A program made the translations under genes and the position numbers. A stretch of 64,000 nucleotides of DNA from Mycobacterium syngnathidarum (GTDB lineage: Bacteria > Actinomycetota > Actinomycetes > Mycobacteriales > Mycobacteriaceae), in assembly GCF_001942625.1 (NCBI RefSeq), contig NZ_MLCL01000073.1, positions 1-64,000 of the forward strand, read 5' to 3'. Every line of letters starts with the position of its first letter. The stretch's first letter is position 1. Below the pieces are notes generated by a model that worked only from the letters and a program-made list of their open reading frames with translations, searched no databases and was not told the DNA's origin. Shown here one piece after another: positions 52,736 to 60,047 of the stretch.

Positions 52736-52807
52736 TGCCCCGTGATGTAAACGGCAGCATGACTGATTCTGGTTCAGTTCGCCTTGGTTCGAATCCAGGC
52801 GGGGCAG
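52736..52807 (+). tRNA. tRNA-Gln(CTG)
   Basis: Acceptor tgccccg/cggggca, anticodon loop ttctggt (CTG). Sequence similar to the preceding Gln tRNA. Confidence 0.9.
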
Positions 52808-52873
52808 CCACTCTCGTCTCGTCTCGTCGGCGTGTCGCATCTGGGCTGCTCACTTGTAGGCGGCGGCATCTAT

Positions 52874-52888
52874 TCTCTATTTTAGGGA
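52874..52888. promoter_or_regulatory. Recurrent palindromic site inside the tRNA array
   Basis: TCTCTA-TTT-TAGGGA (one mismatch), 33 bases before the ATG at 52922. Confidence 0.6.
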
Positions 52889-52921
52889 AATTGATCGTTT
52901 CCAGGAGTGAGGACATCCACC

Positions 52922-53155
52922 ATGTCGATGAACCCGAAACTGCACCTCACACCGATCAGTCTCGGCGGCGTGGGCGTGCGAGAAAAGTGGAACTATCTGG
53001 GAGCACGTGTCGCGCTCGGGTACGGACCGCAAGTTGAGGGCAAGCGCTGCTATTGGTTCCGCCGCGAGAACATCGGCACGGGCGGCACCACGCTGATCAT
53101 TCCGGTCGCTGACTTCTGGCCGGCTGGGCAGCGGTGCGACAGCTCGCCGGCGTAG
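52922..53155 (+). CDS. Small beta-rich protein in the tRNA array
   Basis: 77 residues (MSMNPKLHLTPISLGGVGVR ... KRCYWFRRENIG). Start at the ATG at 52922, after aggagtgagg. Under the recurrent palindrome, so a regulon member. Unknown function. Confidence 0.5.
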   Translation: MSMNPKLHLTPISLGGVGVREKWNYLGARVALGYGPQVEGKRCYWFRRENIGTGGTTLIIPVADFWPAGQRCDSSPA

Positions 53156-53322
53156 GACGTGCACGCAAAGGACTCCACGCCCAATGGTTGCCGCTAGTAC
53201 GGCCGTGAGCAGCGCTCCCACTCCCCTCGATTGGCATGACTCCGCCCGGTATGAACGGTGGGTCCCCTCCCGAGAGACGAGCAGCATGAACGCATTCGCA
53301 ACCGCCGCGAGGCGGACAACCC

Positions 53323-53399
53323 GCCCCGGTAGCTCAGTCCGGCCAGAGCGGCTGCCTTGTAAGCAGCGACCGTCGCCGGTTCGAATCCGGCCCGGGGCT
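53323..53399 (+). tRNA. tRNA-Thr(TGT)
   Basis: Acceptor gccccgg/ccggggc, anticodon loop cttgtaa (TGT). Confidence 0.9.
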
Positions 53400-53647
53400 C
53401 AACCCGATTGTGACGAATGCAGCGGCTCAAAGTGCCGCTCGATCGCCGCAAGCATGTCCTCCATTGTCGCGAGGCCGTAGCGGAGCCGCTCACGCCTGGC
53501 CATGGGCGTGTCTGGAGTCGACGCTTCAGCGAACCGGTCGACTCGGATCCTGAACCGGTGCAACTCATCGGCGTTGCACCGGCCGACGACGGCCAACAGC
53601 AGACAGCGCTGTTGTTCAAGTAGGGCTGTGTGTGGGGATATCTGCAT
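53399..53647 (-). CDS. Small helical protein, antisense in the tRNA array
   Basis: 82 residues on the minus strand, ending on the last base of tRNA-Thr(TGT). LLEQQRCLLLAVVGRCNADE then LHRFRIRVDRFAE and MEDMLAAIERHFE are helical. The only minus-strand gene in the array. Confidence 0.5.
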   Translation of the reverse strand: MQISPHTALLEQQRCLLLAVVGRCNADELHRFRIRVDRFAEASTPDTPMARRERLRYGLATMEDMLAAIERHFEPLHSSQSG

Positions 53648-53756
53648 GCATCACGACGCTAGGCGCCGCTGCGTGAATGCGCTACTCACCCTTGTCGCTA
53701 GCCGAGACCACGCAGATGATCTGGCGGACACGCTCAAGTACGATGCTCGCCGCTTC

Positions 53757-53829
53757 GCCTTCATAGCTCAGTGGCACGAGCGCGCCCTTGGTATGGGCGA
53801 GGCCCCGGGTTCGACTCCCGGTGAAGGCT
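53757..53829 (+). tRNA. tRNA-Thr(GGT)
   Basis: Acceptor gccttca/tgaaggc, anticodon loop ttggtat (GGT). Confidence 0.9.
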
Positions 53830-53970
53830 CCACGGTTGTCGGTGACTATCCGCTCGCGCAGCGGAGCGCGGAACCGTCAGACCAGGTCCCCTCCCCCATG
53901 CGGGGGTGCATGGCGGCAGTAGCCGAACTGGGCAAGCCAGCTGCAGCTGGTCGAAAGTCGTGGGCTCTAA

Positions 53971-54043
53971 GTGGATGTGGCGCAGCCGGTAGCGCGTTTC
54001 GTTGCCAACGAGAAGGCCGCGGGTTCGATCCCCGCCATCCGCA
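53971..54043 (+). tRNA. tRNA-Gly(GCC)
   Basis: Acceptor gtggatg/catccgc, anticodon loop ttgccaa (GCC). Confidence 0.9.
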
Positions 54044-54047
54044 CCAT

Positions 54048-54121
54048 GCCCCTCTAGCCCAACTGGTAGAGGCGTCGGATTTAGGTTCCGAAGGTTCCCG
54101 GTTCGAATCCGGGGAGGGGTA
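54048..54121 (+). tRNA. tRNA with TAG anticodon (Leu), short variable loop
   Basis: Acceptor gcccctc/gaggggt, anticodon stem tcgga/tccga with loop tttaggt (TAG, reads CUA Leu). The variable loop is only aggtt, whereas tRNA-Leu normally has a long arm as in 52550-52631. Charging identity is therefore uncertain. Confidence 0.8.
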
Positions 54122-54137
54122 CACAGAGGAAATACCT

Positions 54138-54210
54138 TGGCCCGTAGCTCAATTGGCAGAGCACGCGACTGTTAATCGCGTAGTTGAAGGTTCGACCCCT
54201 TCCGGGCCAG
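54138..54210 (+). tRNA. tRNA-Asn(GTT)
   Basis: Acceptor tggcccg/cgggcca, anticodon loop ctgttaa (GTT). Confidence 0.92.
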
Positions 54211-54221
54211 CGCACCACTTC

Positions 54222-54294
54222 GGGGGCTTAGCTCAGCTGGTAGAGCGCCTGCTTTGCAAGCAGGATGTCGGGAGTTCGAATCTCCCAGTCTCCA
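54222..54294 (+). tRNA. tRNA-Ala(TGC)
   Basis: Anticodon loop tttgcaa (TGC); acceptor gggggct/agtctcc has two G-U pairs. Confidence 0.88.
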
Positions 54295-54351
54295 CTTCTG
54301 GCGCATCCGCGCCACCTGGCCCGCCACGACACTGAAAGGAGGTGCGGCGCC

Positions 54352-54816
54352 ATGACGATGACGGCCCCCGCACCTGCCGTCGAGGTGTTCAACGCCGACT
54401 ACAGCCTGCTCGACCGGGTGGGCTGGCAGGCTGCAGTGTCGATGCTGATGCGCGAGGTCGCCTACGCGCTGGAGGCGCACGACCCGCCGCAGGTGCTGCG
54501 CTCCCCCACCGCCGCAATCGAGCTGCCCAAGTCGCTGCTGCTGGTGCGCTACGCCCCGGTTCCGTACCGTCGCGAAGCCGATCACGCCAGCCGCGCCGAG
54601 ATCTTGACGCGCGACGCGAACCGGTGTCAGTTCGTCGGCTGCGGCGGGAGCGCTACGACGATTGATCACCTGTTGCCGCGCAGTCGCGGTGGCGGAAACA
54701 CCTGGCACAACCTGGTGGCCAGCTGCGAGGCGTGCAACGGCGCCAAGGCCAATCGCACGCCAGCCGAGGCGGGAATGCGCCTGGTGCGCGAACCGTTTCG
54801 TCCCGGCCACCTGTGA
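54352..54816 (+). CDS. HNH endonuclease in the tRNA array
   Basis: 154 residues from the ATG at 54352 after a strong aaaggaggtg. The HNH/ββα-metal domain is at the C-terminus: LTRDANRCQFVGCGGSATTI then DHLLPRSRGGGNTWHNLVAS and CEACNGAKANRTPAEAGM, with CxxxxC and CxxC zinc ligands and the DH and N of HNH. The N-terminal ~80 residues are a helical domain seen in actinobacterial HNH proteins (VEVFNADYSLLDRVGWQAAV). It may cut DNA as a homing or phage-type nuclease; insertion within tRNA clusters is a usual place for such genes. Confidence 0.85.
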   Translation: MTMTAPAPAVEVFNADYSLLDRVGWQAAVSMLMREVAYALEAHDPPQVLRSPTAAIELPKSLLLVRYAPVPYRREADHASRAEILTRDANRCQFVGCGGSATTIDHLLPRSRGGGNTWHNLVASCEACNGAKANRTPAEAGMRLVREPFRPGHL

Positions 54817-54881
54817 CGGCGGCTGTGTCCCGCGCACCATGCCGGTCGACACGGTGTGGGACACAGCCGCCGACCCGACAT

Positions 54882-54955
54882 GGTCCGTTGGAGTAGTTGG
54901 TTATCTCGCCACCCTCTCAAGGTGGAGATCACGGGTTCGATCCCCGTACGGACTA
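54882..54955 (+). tRNA. tRNA-Glu(CTC)
   Basis: Anticodon stem ccacc/ggtgg with loop ctctcaa (CTC); T-arm acggg/cccgt. Confidence 0.85.
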
Positions 54956-55091
54956 CCTAGCCGTCGCCGGTCAGCTGGCCGTCACGTCAGGCAGACTGTT
55001 GATTTCCGCGCTCGATGCGCGCCAGGGCATTACCCACGCAGTGATGGGGGCGGTCGATGCGCACCTGCAGCTGCGGGCACGCACCTGAAAT

Positions 55092-55164
55092 GGTCCCGAA
55101 GCTGACACGGTTCAAGCGCCGGGTTGAAGCCCCGGAGACGCCGGTTCGACTCCGGTCGGGACCG
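55092..55164 (+). tRNA. tRNA-Phe(GAA)
   Basis: Acceptor ggtcccg/cgggacc, anticodon loop ttgaagc (GAA). Confidence 0.9.
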
Positions 55165-55168
55165 CTTT

Positions 55169-55201
55169 GTCGGTGTTCAGGTTCGACTCCTGCCACCGAC
55201 A
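55169..55201 (+). pseudogene. tRNA remnant lacking D and anticodon arms
   Basis: A 7-bp acceptor (gtcggtg/caccgac) encloses only a T-arm (cagg-ttcgact-cctg). The D and anticodon arms are absent, as if deleted in one step. Confidence 0.65.
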
Positions 55202-55205
55202 CCGA

Positions 55206-55278
55206 GCCGCGGTAGCTCAGTGGAAAGAGCACCTGCCTACGAAGCAGGGGGCCGGGGGTTCAAATCCCTCTCGCGGTG
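55206..55278 (+). tRNA. tRNA-Arg(ACG)
   Basis: Acceptor gccgcgg/tcgcggt, anticodon loop ctacgaa (ACG). Confidence 0.88.
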
Positions 55279-55309
55279 CAACGGACCGGGACCGTCAACT
55301 CCCCGAAAC

Positions 55310-55381
55310 GATCTGTAGCTCAGACGGTTAGAGCGCATCGCTGACAACGATGAGGTCCGAGGTTCAACTCCTCGCAGGTCG
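55310..55381 (+). tRNA. tRNA-Val(GAC)
   Basis: Anticodon stem catcg/cgatg with loop ctgacaa (GAC). Confidence 0.88.
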
Positions 55382-55405
55382 ACCACGCGGCGGATCGCCG
55401 CGCAT

Positions 55406-55479
55406 GCCGGTGTAGAGCAGCTGGTTAGCTCGCCGCCCTGTCAAGGCGGAGGTCGCGGGTTCAAGCCCCGTCACTGGCG
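55406..55479 (+). tRNA. tRNA-Asp(GTC)
   Basis: Acceptor gccggtg/cactggc, anticodon loop ctgtcaa (GTC). Confidence 0.88.
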
Positions 55480-55504
55480 CCAGCGGTGCAATGGGCACCG
55501 TTTA

Positions 55505-55576
55505 GGTCTCGTAGCTCAGCGGGAGAGCGCCGCGCCTACAACGCGGATGTCGGGGGTTCGAATCCCTCCGGGACCA
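55505..55576 (+). tRNA. tRNA-Val(TAC)
   Basis: Acceptor ggtctcg/cgggacc, anticodon stem ccgcg/cgcgg with loop cctacaa (TAC). Confidence 0.88.
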
Positions 55577-55580
55577 CCAC

Positions 55581-55662
55581 GCCGGCACGGCGCAGTTGGC
55601 GAGGCGCGCCTGACTGTAAATCAGGTCTCTCGGGTGAGGGGGTTCGAATCCCTCTGCCGGCA
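55581..55662 (+). tRNA. tRNA-Tyr(GTA)
   Basis: Acceptor gccggca/tgccggc, loop ctgtaaa (GTA), with a long variable arm as expected for bacterial tRNA-Tyr. Confidence 0.9.
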
Positions 55663-55694
55663 CCAAGGCCCGCGTCGGCCTCAACGACGCGAAA

Positions 55695-55769
55695 CGGGGT
55701 GTAGCGCAGCTTGGTAGCGCGTTCGCTTTGGGAGCGAAAGGTCCTCGGTTCAAATCTTATCTGGAGGGG
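55695..55769 (+). pseudogene. Degenerate tRNA-Pro(TGG)
   Basis: The 5' half is nearly identical to tRNA-Pro at 55828 (anticodon loop tttggga), but the T-stem (cctcg ... ttatc) does not pair and the 3' acceptor (expected caccccg) is replaced by gaggggc. Probably non-functional. Confidence 0.7.
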
Positions 55770-55827
55770 CAGGAGAAACTTGCAGTTCGGGACGTCGTAG
55801 ACATGTCCGTTACGATGTTCCAGCACA

Positions 55828-55901
55828 CGGGGTGTAGCGCAGCTTGGTAGCGCATCCGCTTTGGGAGCGGAAGGTCGCACGTTCGAATCGTGTCACCCCG
55901 A
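55828..55901 (+). tRNA. tRNA-Pro(TGG)
   Basis: Acceptor cggggtg/caccccg, anticodon loop tttggga (TGG). Last tRNA of the array. Confidence 0.92.
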
Positions 55902-56072
55902 CAGATTGGCCGAGCATTGGTGGGGCGCAACGCCATACAGGCAATGGACTGTGCTGTAGATCACACTCTGTGCTCAAGTCGGCAATGCGCCTGAATCCCT
56001 CGGATTTGGTTGCTCTTCGTGGTTGGATCGCAGCTTGTGAACGTCTTTTCGACCCGCACAGTCGAGTAACCG

Positions 56073-57299
56073 ATGGCCGCTCTCGATGACCGACTCAACG
56101 GGCCGAAGCCCCTAGCGGCGGGCTGGGATCCCCGTACCGAGGAAGAACTCGAACGCTGCGCCCAGAACGGCCTCCTCGAGGAAACGCACTGGCTCGACCT
56201 CAAGCGCGAACTCGAGCCAGGCACTTCGGCGAACAAGAAGCTGGCCTGTGACATCGCCGCCTTCGCACTCGACGGGGGAACGATCCTCATCGGCGTCGAC
56301 GAAGACACCTCGCCGCCCAGGCTATGGCCCATTCCCGTGGCAGGACTTGCCGAGCGCATCGAACAGATTGCGCAGACGCGCGTCGAGGAAGCCGTGCAGG
56401 TCCGCATTGTCGTCATCGAATCCATGACGCAGCCAGGACACGGCTACCTCGTAGTTCACGTACCGGTCTCGGTACGTGCACCGCACATGGCCGACGGTCG
56501 CTACTACGGGCGCGGCGACAAGACCAATCGAGTGCTGCCCAACGTCGAAGTTGTGCGACTGCTTGACCGCCGACTGTCCGATCGCAAAGACCTCCGAACG
56601 GAGGCTCGAACGATCCGTAACAACCTCGTTGGCGACCGCCCCCTTTTCGTTGCGGTGGCCGATCCAGGGGGCGCACACGACGAGTTGCTCGTCCCTCTAT
56701 CGGAATCGCACCAGTGGCAGCAGACGGTTCTAGAACTCGTGCATGCGGCGATCGGCGACGAGAACCGCCGGTACGCGCCCACGCTTGCCGACGCCAGCGG
56801 GTTTGCGCGACGCCCCGGTGGAGTCGCCGCCACCACCGGCATGTTTAACGGAGCGCGTTTCGAGGACAAAGACTACGCAGCCGAGGTCACCTTCACCGAG
56901 GCCGGCCGACTTGTGTTGGCCTCGGAGCGGGCTGTCACGACATGGTCATTTCCCCATGTGAGCCCGCAGCCCCCGGATGTATTGGTGGTATTCGAGTCGT
57001 TAATTCTCGGAAATCTGTCCTTCCTGGTTCGGTTGGCCGCCGAAGTGTCGCGGAGGTTTGGCTTCACCGGAAGCTGGCGCTTTGCATTGTCAATCAACGG
57101 ATTAGACGGCAGCAGCTCGCTAGCCGTGCAAGACCGCAGGTTTGGTGATCGCGGAACGGTGTATACCGAGGACATCTACGAGCGTGCTACTGAAGCCTCG
57201 CTGATTGATATCGACGAGAACCCCGGTCAAGTAGTGGCCGCGCTTGTTGCACCACTTCTGCGCAGCCTCGACTCATCGAAGCACTTTTCCGGCTACTGA
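56073..57299 (+). CDS. Schlafen/AlbA_2-domain protein, putative defence
   Basis: 408 residues. Residues about 33-155 form an AlbA_2/Schlafen-type domain: EETHWLDLKRELEPGTSANK (with the E..D.K pattern), DIAAFALDGGTILIGVDED and YLVVHVPVSVRAPHMADGRYYGRGDKTNRVL. This domain binds nucleic acid and in several prokaryotic and eukaryotic proteins carries RNase activity. The C-terminal ~240 residues are not recognised. It converges with an XRE gene (seven-base overlap of ends). Candidate phage-defence or regulatory protein. Confidence 0.75.
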   Translation: MAALDDRLNGPKPLAAGWDPRTEEELERCAQNGLLEETHWLDLKRELEPGTSANKKLACDIAAFALDGGTILIGVDEDTSPPRLWPIPVAGLAERIEQIAQTRVEEAVQVRIVVIESMTQPGHGYLVVHVPVSVRAPHMADGRYYGRGDKTNRVLPNVEVVRLLDRRLSDRKDLRTEARTIRNNLVGDRPLFVAVADPGGAHDELLVPLSESHQWQQTVLELVHAAIGDENRRYAPTLADASGFARRPGGVAATTGMFNGARFEDKDYAAEVTFTEAGRLVLASERAVTTWSFPHVSPQPPDVLVVFESLILGNLSFLVRLAAEVSRRFGFTGSWRFALSINGLDGSSSLAVQDRRFGDRGTVYTEDIYERATEASLIDIDENPGQVVAALVAPLLRSLDSSKHFSGY

Positions 57300-57604
57300 G
57301 CGCCGCGCTCGCGGCACGAGTTCCGGCGCTTCGGATTCAGCCCTGGGTCGTCAACTAGCAGGAGGTCGCCGGCCGGGACCCCGAGCACCTCCGCTAAGTC
57401 ATATAGCCGCTCGAAGAGCAGGCCACGTTTTCCGTGCTCAACGTGGATCAGCACATTGCGGGTCACTCCGGACTCCAAGGCAAGCGCCTCCTGCGTGAGC
57501 CCGCGTTCGATTCTCAATTTGCGAATGCGCTGACCTACTGCTTGTCGGCGTTGCGCCCAGAGTTCGGCGCGCTCCGGATCTGTTTGGCTGGGTCTAGTTG
57601 GCAC
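57293..57604 (-). CDS. XRE-family regulator
   Basis: 103 residues from the GTG at 57604; the open frame upstream has no good start. HTH: QRIRKLRIERGLTQEALALE then SGVTRNVLIHVEHGKRGLLF. It is a typical stand-alone repressor and is convergent with the Schlafen gene, which it may control indirectly. Confidence 0.75.
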   Translation of the reverse strand: MPTRPSQTDPERAELWAQRRQAVGQRIRKLRIERGLTQEALALESGVTRNVLIHVEHGKRGLLFERLYDLAEVLGVPAGDLLLVDDPGLNPKRRNSCRERGAQ

Positions 57605-57725
57605 GCCACAAGTACCCTGTGTGCCAACGAAAAAGTCTGCCCTACTAGCATTACGTGCATCGGGTACACAGGCGCGTGCACCACTGATTGCGTCAGCATC
57701 TAGACACAAGGAGCTCCCTGCCCAC

Positions 57726-57959
57726 GTGATAACGAATCCCCAACCGCGCAGCAGTGCAGCCACGAAAAGGACCCAACGCAGCGGGTCCGAGACGCGTCAG
57801 CGCAACCGCGACTGCAAGGTCCGGCTGTTGGATCCAGAGGCAGACTTTCTGGAACAATTGGCGTCCGATGAGGGGTTGTCTCGTCAGCAGCTGTTCCTGC
57901 GAGAGTGGTTGTGGCCGAGGATGATCAACGCTGGTATTGATGTCAGTGACGCTTCGTAG
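57726..57959 (+). CDS. Small DNA-binding-like protein (possible ribbon-helix-helix)
   Basis: 77 residues from the GTG at 57726; an in-frame GTG at 57621 would leave almost no promoter before the divergent XRE gene. CKVRLLDPEADFLEQLASDE then GLSRQQLFLREWLWP has the strand-helix-helix layout of RHH proteins; the N-terminus is basic. Confidence 0.45.
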   Translation: MITNPQPRSSAATKRTQRSGSETRQRNRDCKVRLLDPEADFLEQLASDEGLSRQQLFLREWLWPRMINAGIDVSDAS

Positions 57960-58092
57960 GGGCTCGACCCGGCGCCCTGACTGGTTGGGGAACACCCGAA
58001 TTGCGATCACCGTTCCCCTGCCGGAGCACGACCCTGCAGTCACAATCGGCGAGCCGATGATGACGCTGGTACTGACGAGGCAGGAGCGATGA
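57946..58092 (+). CDS. Small unknown protein (48 aa)
   Basis: GTG at 57946 inside the end of the previous gene, stop overlapping the next ATG (ATGA at 58089-58092). Product contains NTRIAITVPLPEHDPAVTIG then EPMMTLVLTRQER. Coupling on both sides supports it. Confidence 0.45.
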   Translation: MTLRRGSTRRPDWLGNTRIAITVPLPEHDPAVTIGEPMMTLVLTRQER

Positions 58093-58712
58093 GGTACGAC
58101 GCCAACGCCCGCCGCGTCGAACTCACGACCCGAAACCTGCAGGCGCTCAACGACAAGTTGGACGACCCCCGCAGCGCTCGTACCATCGGCTCCCCATGCG
58201 GCTTGGTGCGAGTACGTGCGGTAGAAGGCACCGACCGGACAGCGGCGCAAGCCGACGCCGGCGCGGTGGAAGGCATGGTGCTCGTCACCCGCGGCGAGCT
58301 CGCGGCGATGCTCTCTGGGCAGACGGTAATCGTCGGCGGGATCGAAGTCGTTCCGGTGCCCGACACCGCGCACTACACCGACCGCCCAGCGGGTGACGTG
58401 ATCATGCCAAGCACCGGAGAACTCCGCCGCGGTGTGCTCGCGATGGCGCTCCGTCACATGTGCGAGGTATGCGATGTCGAGGAGGTGCTCACGCCAGACG
58501 AGGCATACGACGCAGGGTGGGACTACCCGCCGCGGCAAGGGCGCTTCGGCGTGATCAGTCCGCGCGTCTGTCCCGGTTGCCCGTCGACCGCCACGGTCTG
58601 GTGGGCGCTCACGTTGGACGGCTACACCCCGGAGATGCTGTCGGACCGGCAACGCGACGTGATAGCGCGCATCCTCGCGGAGCCGGCGTCGATCATGGTG
58701 AAGCAGCCGTGA
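58089..58712 (+). CDS. Unknown protein with central CxxC
   Basis: 207 residues, RBS aggagcg. N-terminal LTTRNLQALNDKLDDPRSAR looks like a plasmid-type helical cap; CEVCDVEEVLTPDEAYDAGW and VCPGCPSTATVWW could form one zinc site. Unknown function; part of a four-gene coupled run (57946-59216). Confidence 0.55.
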   Translation: MRYDANARRVELTTRNLQALNDKLDDPRSARTIGSPCGLVRVRAVEGTDRTAAQADAGAVEGMVLVTRGELAAMLSGQTVIVGGIEVVPVPDTAHYTDRPAGDVIMPSTGELRRGVLAMALRHMCEVCDVEEVLTPDEAYDAGWDYPPRQGRFGVISPRVCPGCPSTATVWWALTLDGYTPEMLSDRQRDVIARILAEPASIMVKQP

Positions 58713-58984
58713 ACGATCCGGTCATCCCCGGAGATCGCCCCGGCTGGCTGGCAGGCACTGACCGACTGGTCGCCGATCTCGCCGAGGTGGAACCCACCGC
58801 CGAGGTACAGATGATCGACGCAACCATCCTAGGCCCGAAGACAATCTTCACCGCCAACACCGACGCAGGCCGCCTGCTGGTCTGGGCCACGCTTGCAGAG
58901 CTGGCGCACACCTGCGGCCGGTGCGGGACGGTGGAGCCCGAGCGGATCACCTGGTGCGTGAAATGCGGTGGGAACCAGCGATGA
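58709..58984 (+). CDS. Small zinc-ribbon protein
   Basis: 91 residues from GTG (GTGA overlap). The C-terminal TCGRCGTVEPERITWCVKCG is a classical CxxC-x10-CxxC ribbon. The rest contains IDATILGPKTIFTANTDAGR. Confidence 0.55.
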   Translation: MNDPVIPGDRPGWLAGTDRLVADLAEVEPTAEVQMIDATILGPKTIFTANTDAGRLLVWATLAELAHTCGRCGTVEPERITWCVKCGGNQR

Positions 58985-59216
58985 GCGGTCTCCGGTGGAC
59001 CACCACCCGTGGTGTGAAATCGCGCCGCGGAACTGCGGTGCGGCTGACGTTGCGGATTGTGTAGCAGCGGATTTCGACGTCTCGTACCCGCTTGACCGAC
59101 ACGGCGCGGTCTTGCCTGCCGAGGACTGCGGCTATCGCACCATCACGAGGGTCGCCTGGCTGGACACCGCGAACAGGCACGGACTTCCTCAGTCGCTGCT
59201 CGCCGGCTACGTCTAG
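58968..59216 (+). CDS. Small Cys-rich protein
   Basis: 82 residues from the GTG at 58968, overlapping the previous gene by 17 bases. HHPWCEIAPRNCGAADVADC and FDVSYPLDRHG follow a pattern of small actinobacterial proteins of unknown function. An ATG at 58981 opens only a 27-codon frame. Confidence 0.5.
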   Translation: MGTSDERSPVDHHPWCEIAPRNCGAADVADCVAADFDVSYPLDRHGAVLPAEDCGYRTITRVAWLDTANRHGLPQSLLAGYV

Positions 59217-59685
59217 GGAACCGGAAGCTCAGCGTTCCTCGGCCGCCGGGCAAGGGCGGTTCCGGGACAACGATTCTCGGCGTGCGGACGAGGCACTCCA
59301 CGCGGTCGCTGAGACGGTGTAGAGAGGCAACACTGTCGACGCCTACGCCGCGATGCTGCGCGGGCGGCCGCATTACCTCAAGCACCTCGGCCCGTCGTTC
59401 TTCACCAGGTTTCTCTACGCCGCAGACGCCCGTGACCGTCAACCTGGCCGAGCGCTGATCCCGGACCAGTTCGCGGCCGTGGCGCTGAAAGCGGTCGACG
59501 GTTGGGACATCTCACAGAACGGGCCGTGGGATCCATCCACCTACGCGAGGTGGATCGACCACGCACAGGGCATCACAACCGCCGAGGGCGTGCGTGCCGA
59601 CGCGGTGGAGATGGCCTACTTCGCCGAGGGCCGAAAATCGCTGCGGGCCGATGATCGCCGCGGCGGCGCGCCTCAGATCAGGTGA
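59217..59685 (+). pseudogene. Broken OGG-fold DNA glycosylase-like gene
   Basis: LRGRPHYLKHLGPSFFTRFL then YAADA ... WDPSTYARWIDHAQG ... VEMAYFAEGRK is the C-terminal part of an actinobacterial 8-oxoguanine-glycosylase-like (OGG-fold) protein. The same frame continues upstream as ADEALHAVAETV across an in-frame TAG at 59320-59322, and a further N-terminal part (GTGSSAFLGRRARAVPGQRF) lies in another frame. With a stop and a frameshift it is probably inactive. Intact remainder: 59353-59685. Confidence 0.55.
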
Positions 59686-59966
59686 CCGTCCCAGACGCCC
59701 TGCCGACCAACGAGCCACAGCTGTGCGAGCAGGTACCGCCCCTCGGTGGTCGTCCGGTACGGGTTCACCCGCGGTCCGATTGCTCGCAGGCGGCCGGCCC
59801 CCTTTCCGTCCTCCCATGCCTGCCGTTGTTCTTCGGGAGTGGTCTCGACCCCGTTGACGGAGTTCCCCATCAGGGTGTCGACGAGAAGGTGCAGCCCGCC
59901 GATGACGGTCTTCAACACCTCGATGTAGTCGTTGGTGCCGTCGTCATCGAACTCGTTGTCCGGCAT
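59673..59966 (-). CDS. Small acidic unknown protein
   Basis: 97 residues, MPDNEFDDDGTNDYIEVLKT..., with TTEGRYLLAQLWLVGRQGVW at the end. RBS GGAAAC. It converges on the glycosylase remnant with a 13-base overlap. Confidence 0.5.
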   Translation of the reverse strand: MPDNEFDDDGTNDYIEVLKTVIGGLHLLVDTLMGNSVNGVETTPEEQRQAWEDGKGAGRLRAIGPRVNPYRTTTEGRYLLAQLWLVGRQGVWDGHLI

Positions 59967-60047
59967 CGGGTTTCCTTCTGGTGTTGTCGACGGTCACGTA
60001 GGGCGGCAAGGGGCTGCACACCCAGATGGCACCGGACGTGGCTGGTT

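Noticed and set aside
53900..53970. Possible extra tRNA before tRNA-Gly(GCC)
   Set aside because: A D-arm-like stretch is present, but no T-loop (ttcgaat type) or paired acceptor was found.
54048..54121. Amber-suppressor tRNA
   Set aside because: The anticodon is TAG, which pairs with CUA (Leu); an amber suppressor would need CTA. The in-frame TAG at 59320 is therefore not explained by it.
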